A stretch of 64,000 nt of DNA from Bacteroides faecalis (GTDB lineage Bacteria > Bacteroidota > Bacteroidia > Bacteroidales > Bacteroidaceae), in contig NZ_BHWB01000003.1 in the NCBI RefSeq assembly GCF_003865075.1, positions 372,001 to 436,000 on the forward strand, read 5' to 3'. Shown here piece after piece: positions 55,386-63,366 of this stretch. The position numbers and the translations under genes were made by a program. The notes beneath the pieces are model-generated. The model saw only the letters and a list, made by a program, of their open reading frames with translations, was not told where the DNA came from and ran no database searches. Numbering within the stretch: position 1 is the stretch's first letter; every line of letters starts with the position of its first letter.

Positions 55386-56447
55386 ATGAAACAAACCTTT
55401 ACATCCGCACGTCGTCCCCTAGAGATACTGATACATATTATCAGCTGGGGGATTATGTTCGGATTTCCATTCTTTTTCGTTGAGCGGGGAAATGGAAATA
55501 TAAATTGGATGGCCTATATACGGCATGCTGCTGTCCCACTCTCTTTTATGATTGTGTTTTATATCAACTATTTCCTTCTGGTTCCAAAATATCTTTTCCA
55601 AAACCAGACTAAGAGATATATTACATATAATATTCTCCTGCTCTGTGCTATTGGAGTATTATTGCATTTCTGGCAAAGTTTAACATTCGATCCATCATTA
55701 GCTCCCAAACCTAAACGACCGAATATGCCTCCGGGGTGGTTATTTTTCGTTAGAGACATGTTAAGTCTGGTTTTTACGATTGGTCTGAGTGCTGCGATTC
55801 GTATGAGTGCACGATGGAGTAAAGCTGAAGCTGCTCGTAAGGAAGCGGAACGTAGTCGTGCAGAAGCGGAACTGAAAAATCTACGTAATCAATTAAACCC
55901 TCACTTCTTGTTGAATACCTTGAACAATATATATGCTTTAATCACATTTAATACAGATAAGGCACAACAAGCTGTACAGGAGTTAAGTAAATTGCTTCGA
56001 TATGTTTTATACGATAATCAGCAGACTTATGTCCCACTGTGTAAGGAGGTGGATTTCATACGCAATTATATTGAACTGATGCGTATCCGATTATCATCTA
56101 ATGTACAAATGACAACTCAATTCGATATTCAGCCGGATAGTCAGACACCTATTGCCCCACTCATTTTCATATCTCTAATCGAGAATGCGTTCAAACATGG
56201 CATATCTCCTACTGAACCTAGCTTTATCAACATCTGCCTTGCTGAAAATGATAAAGAAGTAATATGTAATATCCGGAATAGTAATCATCCTAAAAACATG
56301 ATGGATAAGAGTGGCTCCGGCGTGGGATTAGAACAGGTAAGCCGACGTCTGGAGATACTTTATCCCGGAACTTACACATGGTCAAAAGAGATCTCTGAAG
56401 ACGGTAAGGTATATGAATCAAAATTAAGGTTAAGTATTAAGTATTAA
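55386..56447 (+). CDS. LytS/YehU-type sensor histidine kinase
   Basis: 353 residues. Four membrane helices in the first 140 residues (20-32, 50-68, 80-98, 124-140), a coiled linker, then the His_kinase domain with phospho-acceptor His173 in NQLNPHFLLNTLNN and the ATPase N box LIENAFKHG followed by GSGVGLEQVSRRL. Starts 18 bases after the permease and is followed 13 bases later by its response regulator, so the efflux operon encodes its own sensor. Confidence 0.92.
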   Translation: MKQTFTSARRPLEILIHIISWGIMFGFPFFFVERGNGNINWMAYIRHAAVPLSFMIVFYINYFLLVPKYLFQNQTKRYITYNILLLCAIGVLLHFWQSLTFDPSLAPKPKRPNMPPGWLFFVRDMLSLVFTIGLSAAIRMSARWSKAEAARKEAERSRAEAELKNLRNQLNPHFLLNTLNNIYALITFNTDKAQQAVQELSKLLRYVLYDNQQTYVPLCKEVDFIRNYIELMRIRLSSNVQMTTQFDIQPDSQTPIAPLIFISLIENAFKHGISPTEPSFINICLAENDKEVICNIRNSNHPKNMMDKSGSGVGLEQVSRRLEILYPGTYTWSKEISEDGKVYESKLRLSIKY

Positions 56448-56460
56448 ATATCAAAGTATT

Positions 56461-57159
56461 ATGGTGTTACGTTGTGCTATCGTTGATGATGAGCCTTTAG
56501 CGCTCGGCCTACTGGAGAGTTATGTAAACAAGACTCCATTTCTCCAACTTATTGGGCAGTATTCCAGTGCAGTACAGGCAATGAAAGAGTTACCGGATCA
56601 AGAAGTAGATCTTCTTTTTCTGGATATCCAAATGCCGGAGCTAAATGGATTAGAATTCTCTAAAATGGTTAATGCACGTACTCGTATTGTATTTACAACT
56701 GCTTTTGGACAATATGCCATTGATGGTTACCGCGTAAATGCACTCGACTATTTACTAAAACCTATTTCGTATGTTGATTTCTTACAAGCAGCCAACAAAG
56801 CACTCCAATGGTTTGAATTGACTCAGAAACCAGAAGAAAAGGATAGTATCTTTGTAAAAAGCGATTATAAACTTGTACAAATAGATTTGAAGAAAATCCT
56901 ATATATTGAAGGCTTAAAAGATTACATTAAAATATATACGGAAGATGCCCCAAAACCTATATTGTCATTAATGAGTATGAAAGCTATGGAAGAGCTATTA
57001 CCTTCTAGTCGCTTCATACGCGTTCATCGTTCATATATTGTCCAAAAGGATAAAATCAGGATAATTGATCGTGGACGGATTGTTTTCGATAAGACCTATA
57101 TCCCCATTAGTGATAGCTATAAACAAGCCTTTCAAGTTTTTCTTGATGAAAGAAGCTAA
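56461..57159 (+). CDS. LytTR-type response regulator
   Basis: 232 residues. Receiver domain with DDEPLA at 9-14, phospho-acceptor Asp55 in LLFLDIQMPE and Lys in YLLKPIS near 100. The C-terminal LytTR DNA-binding domain runs from about 130 (FVKSDYKLVQIDLKKILYIE in part) to FIRVHRSYIV and the end. Partner of the kinase just upstream; likely controls the efflux operon. Confidence 0.93.
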   Translation: MVLRCAIVDDEPLALGLLESYVNKTPFLQLIGQYSSAVQAMKELPDQEVDLLFLDIQMPELNGLEFSKMVNARTRIVFTTAFGQYAIDGYRVNALDYLLKPISYVDFLQAANKALQWFELTQKPEEKDSIFVKSDYKLVQIDLKKILYIEGLKDYIKIYTEDAPKPILSLMSMKAMEELLPSSRFIRVHRSYIVQKDKIRIIDRGRIVFDKTYIPISDSYKQAFQVFLDERS

Positions 57160-57211
57160 AGCTAATGTTTGCATATTTATCGGTAAAAAAAGGAATTTTG
57201 TCGATTATGCT

Positions 57212-57241
57212 TTGGTAGACCGGGTTTTATCTATATCTTTG
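57212..57241 (+). promoter_or_regulatory. strong orphan promoter
   Basis: TTTG ending at 57214, 19-base spacer, TATCTTTG at 57234-57241. One of the best consensus promoters in the window, yet no coding start follows. Confidence 0.7.
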
Positions 57242-57247
57242 CATTGA

Positions 57248-57352
57248 ACAGAAAGGGATTGTGAAATTCCAAGAATAGAATAGTTTAGTTAAGTCTAGTT
57301 TAGTTTTTGTGTTGAATCGGAAGCCTGCAAGAGAGCATGGCTTCCGATTTTT
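57248..57352 (+). ncRNA. candidate small RNA of about 105 nt
   Basis: The orphan promoter predicts a start near 57248. About 100 bases on lies a strong intrinsic terminator: AATCGGAAGCC at 57315-57325 pairs with GGCTTCCGATT at 57339-57349 and then TTTTTATTTTATT. There is no ATG between them, and the central part is A/T-rich with TAGTTTAG repeats suited to base pairing. It fits a free-standing regulatory RNA; being the 3' end of the upstream operon is the alternative. Confidence 0.55.
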
Positions 57353-57357
57353 ATTTT
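57315..57357 (+). terminator. intrinsic terminator of the candidate small RNA
   Basis: Eleven-base-pair stem, 13-base loop, then a T tract; it can also end read-through from the efflux/two-component operon. Confidence 0.8.
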
Positions 57358-57573
57358 ATTGATATTCAGTGAATTAAAAAGCAAAATCGAACTTTTTTAA
57401 TGTCAATTAGTAGTCTATATTAGAGAGCAAAAATGTCACTTTTGACGCTATAAAATGGTCGGATTATGGTCGGAAAATTCCCGGATTAAAATCTGATTAT
57501 AAGTAAATTACAATAGGATGTTTTTAAAATAATGGTCGAAAACGCCATTTTCATCTTAAAAAAAACACAAATT

Positions 57574-57915
57574 ATGGCTACATTAACATTGGTAATAGTT
57601 CCAGCAAAGAAGTTGTCAGACGGGACACACAAAATAAGAATTCGAATCGCGCACAACTCCGAAACAAGATTCATCACCACGGATATAGTGGTAAGGGAGA
57701 ACGAGTTTAAGAACGGAAAAATAGTGCACCGTCCAGACAAGGATTTTCTCAATACAAAATTACAGCAGCTATACAACCTTTATTTCAAGCGATACATGGA
57801 ACTGGAATACCCTGATTCGCTCACTTGTACGCAATTAGTCAGAATGATAACTAACCCGTTAAACGGAGAAAAGAATTTATCGCATTTTGATAGTTTTGAC
57901 TATCCCCCCAATTAG
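57574..57915 (+). pseudogene. tyrosine integrase, N-terminal stump
   Basis: From the ATG at 57574 the protein reads MATLTLVIVPAKKLSDGTHK and continues with IRIRIAHNSETRFITTDIVV, the arm-DNA-binding domain of Bacteroides phage/transposon integrases, then LTCTQLVRMITNP, the start of the core-binding domain. Intact enzymes have about 400 residues and the catalytic R-H-R-Y in the second half; here the frame ends after 113 residues. After about base 57880 the DNA belongs to the neighbouring minus-strand gene, so a deletion fused the two. Confidence 0.7.
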
Positions 57916-58418
57916 CAAGACTTCCACTCACTTCTTCCACTAATCGAAATACCGCAGTGCGACCACCATAGCTAGAAATGCCGTATTTATCAAGAATTTC
58001 TTTACAAAGATCCCAACATTGAACACCAGTACAAAATCCTACGAATTTACTAGAATCCATTAATTCAATAGGATTTTTTAATTCATCACAACCGCAACCA
58101 CTGCCTGCACCACAACCATAAGCACCACAGTAATAACAACTACATGCGCAAGTATGACTATCACTTGATCCACAACCGGAACCACTGTCAGAACCGGAAA
58201 CTAGAGCCACAGCCAGATCCAGAGCCACAGCCGGAATTAATGCAACTACAGAGATTATAGTTACAACAGCCACAAAGACAACTAGAGCTACTACCACAAC
58301 CTGAACCACAACCACTAGCTGACCATCCAGCTAGTGTCCACCCCCATCCACATACATAAACACTACCGGATATGGCCCCTCTTTCATTCAGAGATTGAAA
58401 AAATCTTGAGACATACAA
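57880..58418 (-). pseudogene. Cys/Gly/Ser-rich protein gene, frameshifted and truncated
   Basis: Two frames form one decayed gene. From 58418 (TTG; an ATG at 58414 would be in frame after a one-base slip in a T run) the protein is rich in GCGS and CxxC units; near 58200 the frame shifts and continues with SGCGSSDSHTCACSCYYCGA, then LKNPIELMDSSKFVGFC and GVQCWDLCKEILDKYGISS. The last part recalls the active-site start of cysteine peptidases such as NlpC/P60 or CHAP, but this is a guess. The 3' end is cut at the junction with the integrase stump. Confidence 0.55.
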
Positions 58419-58838
58419 TCATCCGGCCCCATACAATTTCCCTTTAGCCGGTATCGATTCTGGAAATAATATAGGATTAGCTAATATCCAGTTATAAATA
58501 GGATTTTCATAATAGCCTTTACTATCATCTGTTTTCTCTGCCCATTTAGAAGGATGATTGATAGAGCATCCAATTATTTCTACACTTCCAATGATAGCAG
58601 AATTGACAATATCCTCTACACATATTATTTTTTGTTGAAACTCAACAGGCAGACTATCCCATTGAGCTTTTGTAAATACACTATGGGGATTTCTCATTTC
58701 TACAGGTTTTCCACTTGCATGGATTAACACTCTATGCCCTATGTATTTCTCTGGACACGCCCAAGTACGGTTCTCGATGTCTTTGATACCATGGACGATT
58801 AAGGATGCCCACGGCTGTTTTACGGTGATTGCTTTCAT
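58419..58838 (-). CDS. ASCH-domain protein
   Basis: 139 residues. Starts MKAITVKQPWASLIVHGIKD, then IENRTW, HRVLIHASGKP, and IIGSVEIIGC: the ASCH pattern, a PUA-like beta-barrel that binds RNA or nucleotides. Such proteins are frequent in phages and mobile elements. It begins 4 bases after the 106-residue gene, so both form an operon. Appears intact. Confidence 0.85.
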   Translation of the reverse strand: MKAITVKQPWASLIVHGIKDIENRTWACPEKYIGHRVLIHASGKPVEMRNPHSVFTKAQWDSLPVEFQQKIICVEDIVNSAIIGSVEIIGCSINHPSKWAEKTDDSKGYYENPIYNWILANPILFPESIPAKGKLYGAG

Positions 58839-58842
58839 TTAT

Positions 58843-59163
58843 TTAATTCTTTCCCCAGTCTATTTTCTCATACGAGTGATGTCCTATCCAATCAAAATCA
58901 TCTGAATACGGCCATTCTTCTTCATCGCAATCTTCTGGGCATTTGTCTGTATGTACATGATAGTTTTCTTTTTCATCCGTCTTGGTAACAACAGAACGGT
59001 ATTGGATTTCTGCAATATAGTTTTGACCGCAACAGGCTTCATCGAAGATTCCTTCTCCATCACCTTCCTTCAGCCAATCTTCTGCCTCTTTCAGCGTTTC
59101 AAACTCTTCGTACTCTCCGTTTGCAGCATCATAAGCTACATAACGGTAATTGTTTTTGCTCAT
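58843..59163 (-). CDS. acidic hypothetical protein (106 aa)
   Basis: No family recognised. The N-terminal half (YRYVAYDAANGEYEEFETLK, then EAEDWLKEG) looks like a small alpha/beta unit; the C-terminal half is very acidic with Cys and His in CPEDCDEEEW and HVHTDKC, which could bind a metal. Upstream partner of the ASCH gene. Confidence 0.7.
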   Translation of the reverse strand: MSKNNYRYVAYDAANGEYEEFETLKEAEDWLKEGDGEGIFDEACCGQNYIAEIQYRSVVTKTDEKENYHVHTDKCPEDCDEEEWPYSDDFDWIGHHSYEKIDWGKN

Positions 59164-59272
59164 TTCTTTGATTTTTTAGATTTTACTTTTATCGGATTCC
59201 ATTTCTCATCGGTGCCAAACTGACTAAGGCGGAATTCGTGGACTCTTAGCCAGTATTTAAAAGGCGGAGATA

Positions 59273-59304
59273 TTTGGTTGATTCATTGCTTTCTTATACA
59301 TTTG
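59273..59304 (+). promoter_or_regulatory. promoter of the 75-residue gene
   Basis: TTTG at 59273-59276, 20-base spacer, TACATTTG at 59297-59304; full consensus, about 24 bases before the ATG. Confidence 0.7.
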
Positions 59305-59327
59305 TATATTAAATATCAAATTGCGTT

Positions 59328-59555
59328 ATGGCTGATTATCTAAAACAAAAAGAGCTTTATATAAAGCAATACCCTCAAGCTAAGAATTGGCTGAATCAGT
59401 GTGTTATATGCCAAGAAATAGGATATAAGCCTGAAATGCCTGAAAATATCTATCCTGGGGTATTGGCTCAAAATATTAGAAAGTTATTCAAACCATTGCC
59501 TGTTAATGAACATGGAATATGTGCTCAATGTGCAGCATACATCCATAATATCTAG
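59328..59555 (+). CDS. small protein with two CxxC pairs (75 aa)
   Basis: MADYLKQKELYIKQYPQAKN is followed by CVIC, a central IYPGVLAQNIRKLFKPLPVN and CAQC near the C-terminus. Two CxxC knuckles could hold one zinc ion. No named family. A full promoter directly upstream supports expression. It is the only plus-strand gene in this part of the island that looks intact. Confidence 0.65.
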   Translation: MADYLKQKELYIKQYPQAKNWLNQCVICQEIGYKPEMPENIYPGVLAQNIRKLFKPLPVNEHGICAQCAAYIHNI

Positions 59556-59570
59556 CGTTTTTATTTATTT

Positions 59571-59694
59571 TTACTTCACTTCAAATTCAATGGTTTTCAC
59601 CTCACCATCTTTCATTTTCTCAAATACAAGAACAAAATCATTTTTCAATCTGAGCATCAGACATATATTCTGTTTGCTTACGTCCCTTATTCAT
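59571..59694 (-). pseudogene. tiny gene after the SANT-like gene, probably frameshifted
   Basis: An ATG overlaps the stop of the upstream gene by 4 bases (ATGA). The frame gives MNKGRKQTEYMSDAQIEK and stops; one extra A in the following A run would continue it with DFVLVFEKMKDGEVKTIEFE and a stop at 59571, making about 41 residues. Confidence 0.35.
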
Positions 59695-60011
59695 TGGTTG
59701 ATGTCCTTTTGGAAAAACTCTTTAGATTTAAAGAGTCGTAATTTGAACGCTATTCCATTTACGGCAGAATAAGTTGTACCTAATATCTGTGCTATTTCCT
59801 CATTAGTATGATTGGGATACAACTCTTTCAATCTTTCAACCCTCTCACTATTCCAAAATCCAGTTTTTGGAGAGCGCTTAAGCTTTCGAATCAAAGCCTT
59901 TGCTTTTACAGCAGTAGGCGTTTTACCAAGGCGTCTGGCAAGCTCTTGCAAATCAGCAGTTGGATACTCGCTATCAAGTATAGCGAGTTGTTCATTAGTC
60001 CAAGTTCTCAT
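59691..60011 (-). CDS. tandem SANT/homeodomain-like DNA-binding protein
   Basis: 106 residues with two similar three-helix units: WTNEQLAILDSEYPTADLQE ending in KTPTAVKAKA, and WNSERVERLKELYPNHTNEE ending in GTTYSAVNGIAFK. This is a Myb/SANT or helix-turn-helix arrangement common in phage and transposon DNA-binding proteins. It lies 27 bases after the ParB-like relic in the same direction, suggesting one ancestral operon. Confidence 0.7.
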   Translation of the reverse strand: MRTWTNEQLAILDSEYPTADLQELARRLGKTPTAVKAKALIRKLKRSPKTGFWNSERVERLKELYPNHTNEEIAQILGTTYSAVNGIAFKLRLFKSKEFFQKDINQ

Positions 60012-60038
60012 AAATATATCAATAAAGAGAGGAAACCG

Positions 60039-60700
60039 TTAGGCTTCCTCTGTATTATCATTCTCAAGGTCTTTCAATCTCTCATTAAGTTTCTTTTGTT
60101 TCTTGTCGAAAGAAGTAGCAAGCTGCTTACCAAGTTCAGCGTAGTCATTCAGGATATTGTTCTGCAAAGAGAATGTTTTGGCATTTTTGCATATAGGGAT
60201 AGAACATCACATCATTGCTCGAAAGATTGTTAGCGATAAAAGCACGATACCATTGATTACGATCAGCTCGGTTGTTCTTCACATATTTTAACGAAATCAG
60301 ACTCTTTCTTATAAGTAGAAAGTTTTAGTGTTTCCAAATATTTACTACTACAATTCCGGAGAATCATTACATCGAACACAGTTTGTTCGTCAACAGATAA
60401 CTCTTTATTGCGCTTATAATAGGGCTTTTCCTGTGCCCATTTTCTCATAGTTTCAGAGCTCTTCTCGATTACCTTATCCTTAGCTTTCTTCAACTTTTCG
60501 TTTATCTTTTCCCTTTCTATATCTTTAGGATTTGCAAGAGCACAATTACTGGAAGCTAATTCTTTTCTGATATAATAAAACTTAACCTTTACTTCGGGGT
60601 TATAATAGTCCCCAAAAGTGATACAGCGGTAAACTTCTCCATCCTCAAGCATTTTTTGAGTACGCTCATCATCTTCCGCATACCAACATACTCCTTTAAA
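60039..60700 (-). pseudogene. ParB-like partition protein, C-terminal remnant
   Basis: The frame from about 60697 reads VCWYAEDDERTQKMLEDGEV, then KVKFYYIRKELASSNCALAN and KWAQEKPYYKRNKELSVDEQ; near 60290 one base is lost and the original continues as NNRADRNQWYRAFIANNLSS, and, after another shift near 60155, DYAELGKQLATSFDKKQKKL to the stop at 60039. I associate this C-terminal part with ParB-like proteins of integrated Bacteroides elements, with moderate certainty. The N-terminal half is replaced by the IS relic. Confidence 0.5.
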
Positions 60701-61354
60701 CACATGATTGAAATTCCTTATGAACCAGATTCTTATTATATCTTCGACCGCGGTTATAACAACTTCAAGATGCTGTATAAGATTGCCTATTTCGTTGTCA
60801 GAGCCCAAAAGAGCCTCCAATACAAATCCATCAAATGGAAACGTAGACTGCCTAAGAATGTGCTGTCAGAGGCGAGTGTACTTCTGACCGGATTCTATCC
60901 TAAACAATATTATCTGGAGCCACTTAGACTGGTTAAATATTGGGATGAAGAAAAAGAACGAGAATTTACATTCATAACCAATGCGATGCATATATCTGCG
61001 TTTCAAGTTGCTGAACTTTATAAAAATCGCTGGCAGGTAGAGCTGTTTTTTCAAAAGGCTCAAGCAGCACCTTAAAATCAAAAAAATTTAGGGAACTACA
61101 AAGAATGCTGTTCGAATACAGATATATGCTGCAATATGCGCTTACTCTTTGGTGGCAATCATTCAACACGATATGCAACTGAACAGAAGTACATATGAAG
61201 TACTGCAAATATTGAGCATCTCATTAACAGATAAGACTCATCTAAGAGACCTATTTGATAAAACTAAATTTCAAAATGACAAAGAACGATTCGGAGCAAA
61301 TGGGTCAAGTTTATTTAATTTTTAATTCGTCCCCAATTTTAATGGGACACTAGT
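60700..61354 (+). mobile_element. relic of an IS4-family element (3' half)
   Basis: Plus-strand translation: IPYEPDSYYIFDRGYNNF, YFVVRAQKSLQYKSIKWKRR, ITNAMHISAFQVAELYKNRW, QVELFF, then a frame change near 61045 and RLKQHLKIKKI, a stop replacing a Phe/Trp codon, GTTKNAVRIQIYAAICAYSL and a final SSLFNF to the stop at 61325. YKNRWQVELFF is the conserved C1-type motif with the catalytic Glu. GGACACTAGT at 61345-61354 is the outer end, identical to that of the relic at 26.8 kb. The 5' part is missing; the left edge abuts the ParB-like remnant. Confidence 0.85.
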
Positions 61355-61355
61355 G

Positions 61356-61380
61356 ATCTCGATCTTAAAAAAATCGAGAT
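61356..61380. repeat. small inverted repeat next to the IS end
   Basis: ATCTCGAT and ATCGAGAT, eight base pairs around a nine-base A-rich loop. Could be the terminator of a lost minus-strand gene. Confidence 0.4.
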
Positions 61381-61439
61381 AAAAGAAAGTGATCATATAT
61401 AAACAGACTAATCTCCTCTATTTATACAAGTTGTTTTTG

Positions 61440-61447
61440 TACTTTTG
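61440..61447 (+). promoter_or_regulatory. -7 element before the 68-residue gene
   Basis: TACTTTTG, 19 bases before the ATG at 61466; weak -33. Confidence 0.45.
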
Positions 61448-61465
61448 CACTGAAAAGTCTCAAGA

Positions 61466-61672
61466 ATGGAATACAACGTAGAAGAACTTAAAAAAGCATT
61501 GATAGAAAAATGCAAAGAGGAAAGCATAATATATGCTCTGGTAGCAATAAATCGATATACGAAAGAGATTATTCTACCAAATTCCTTACAAGATGCATTA
61601 AATAATCCCAATTATTATGTATGCACTTGTAGAAAAGTAGAAGAAAAGTACCAAATAGAAGAGGAAAAATAA
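61466..61672 (+). CDS. small hypothetical protein (68 aa)
   Basis: MEYNVEELKKALIEKCKEES, then IIYALVAINRYTKEIILPNS and a C-terminus with CTCRKVEEKYQIEEEK. Soluble, charged, no named family. A -7 box and coding-like composition support a real gene; it lies alone between the IS relic and the DyP relic. The 164 bases after it are A+T-rich and show nothing. Confidence 0.5.
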   Translation: MEYNVEELKKALIEKCKEESIIYALVAINRYTKEIILPNSLQDALNNPNYYVCTCRKVEEKYQIEEEK

Positions 61673-61836
61673 TGTTTTTTCACATTATATATCCTTTTTA
61701 TTATATTTGAGTCAAATATTTATAAATTAAATAGTTTCATTTTATTTCTGTATAATAAAAATATTAATCAATACCTATTATAATTTCCAAGTATGTTAAA
61801 TAGTTAAATATGTACGACATAATATAAGATAAACAA

Positions 61837-62610
61837 TTACTTTTTGATATAAAGACCAAGTGTTCCGAGTAAATCATATGAAGGTACAAAAAAGAGAGTT
61901 CCAGTTATTGGTGTTCTAAAATCTAATAAGCGATCAGTATTACCTATCGGATTACCAATATACATATTCTCTAACATTTGATACCTCGTACTGAAAGTAT
62001 TAGCATAACCGAAAGTGTATTCCATGCTACCATATCATGGATATATTTCTGTATAAAGACATAACTTCCCCCTTTAAAATCTGGGTCCTCTTCACCAATC
62101 ACAGCAAACAAATATAAATTCTCATCAACAGCTGGATTCTCCATACCGTCTACATAACCAATAATGGCTTTGCCATCCAAATATCGAAAACCATGTGTCT
62201 CATCAACAGACTCAACTACTCCCCTAAGTTTTTCGTCTATTAGAGAAGCAATTTAAAACACAATCCCATCCGGCGATACCGAATATGAAATAATAAATCA
62301 CCCGAAGTAGATACTGCTGTATACTTATTTCCTTTTATTTCTGGAAAAGGTACCAATTCTTTAGGTTTTCCTAATTCTGGAAAAAAAGCCCCATGCATCA
62401 GCTCCAAATCCCATAGTACAACTAAACTGCATTTCAGGGAAACGATTACGCATAAATCAATGCAGAAAAACTGGAACAAACATCTTTTATCTTATCACTA
62501 GTATCTGGTAATTGTTTCAGTTTATAAACTATAAATATGCTATTCTCTCCCTGCTTCCTTACAACATCTTGTGGGAAATTACCACCAAACGGGCATTGAA
62601 TAGGATTCAT
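61837..62610 (-). pseudogene. DyP-type peroxidase, decayed
   Basis: Fragments in order on the minus strand: MNPIQCPFGGNFPQDVVRKQ at 62610, FSCTMGFGADAW, GKPKELVPFPEIKGNKYTAV, GDLLFHIR, IGYVDGMENPAVDENLYLFA (the GxxDG catalytic motif region), GGSYVFIQKYIHDMVAW and the C-terminus NTDRLLDF to FFVPSYDLLGTLG. They match a dye-decolorising haem peroxidase of about 310 residues, but stops and shifts near 62460, 62235 and 62030 break the frame, and about 45 residues with the proximal His region between DMVAW and EYTFGYA are lost. Not functional. Confidence 0.75.
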
Positions 62611-62646
62611 ACGATTCTATTTTTAGTTACTTTCATCAAAATCATT

Positions 62647-63366
62647 CTATTTCTCAGTAAAGTTCGAAGCAGCTAATTCATCAACAAATAATTCGACATT
62701 ATTTGCATGATGAGCAACATAAGCAGCTGGACTTACATCTCCCGAGTTACATATCTCACTTACAACTTCAGCTTTTGACCTTCCAGTAATTAAAAATATA
62801 GTCCAACGAGCGTTGATTATAACATTCCCAGTCATTGCTATCCTCTTTTGACCATTAATTGGATTGATAGTAAGAACATAGGCAACATCAGAAGTAAGAA
62901 ACTCTTCCTGCCCTGAAAAAATAGAAGAAGTATGTCCATCCGCTCCTGCACCAAGTAATATAATATCAAATTCTGGAAAACCATTTTTTTCGGGTACTAA
63001 CCGTTCTACTAATTCGGAATAGCGTTTAACTTCTTTATTAGGCGACTTCATTTCTCCATAGATACGAAATACATTTTCATAAGGAATAGGTACCAAACTC
63101 AATAGCAGAGAACGTGTCATTCCATAATTACTATCCGAATCTGAAGGAGGTACACAACGCTCATCCACCCAGAATATTCTCATTCGTTCCCAAGGTGTGA
63201 CATTTGCATATTCATTTGCCCATATATCAAACATTAATGCAGGAGTTTGCCCTCCACTCAACGCTATATTGAATATTTTTCCTGGCTCCTCATTCAGAAT
63301 ATTTATTATATATAGTATTAACTTACGTGACACCTCGGCAGACGAAGGATAAATAGATAATTTCAT
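62647..63366 (-). CDS. pgl: 6-phosphogluconolactonase
   Basis: 239 residues. Second step of the oxidative pentose phosphate pathway, hydrolysing 6-phosphogluconolactone. NagB-like fold with NIALSGGQTPALMF near residue 36, FWVDERCVPPSDSDSNYGM near 65, and the DevB-type GAGADGHTSSIF near 138. Its start overlaps the zwf stop by 4 bases, so the two are translationally coupled. Confidence 0.94.
   Translation of the reverse strand: MKLSIYPSSAEVSRKLILYIINILNEEPGKIFNIALSGGQTPALMFDIWANEYANVTPWERMRIFWVDERCVPPSDSDSNYGMTRSLLLSLVPIPYENVFRIYGEMKSPNKEVKRYSELVERLVPEKNGFPEFDIILLGAGADGHTSSIFSGQEEFLTSDVAYVLTINPINGQKRIAMTGNVIINARWTIFLITGRSKAEVVSEICNSGDVSPAAYVAHHANNVELFVDELAASNFTEK

Noticed and set aside
60697..60820. 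First 41 residues of the 185-residue minus-strand frame
   Set aside because: This part is antisense to the IS transposase relic; only the portion from about 60697 downward is original ParB-like sequence.
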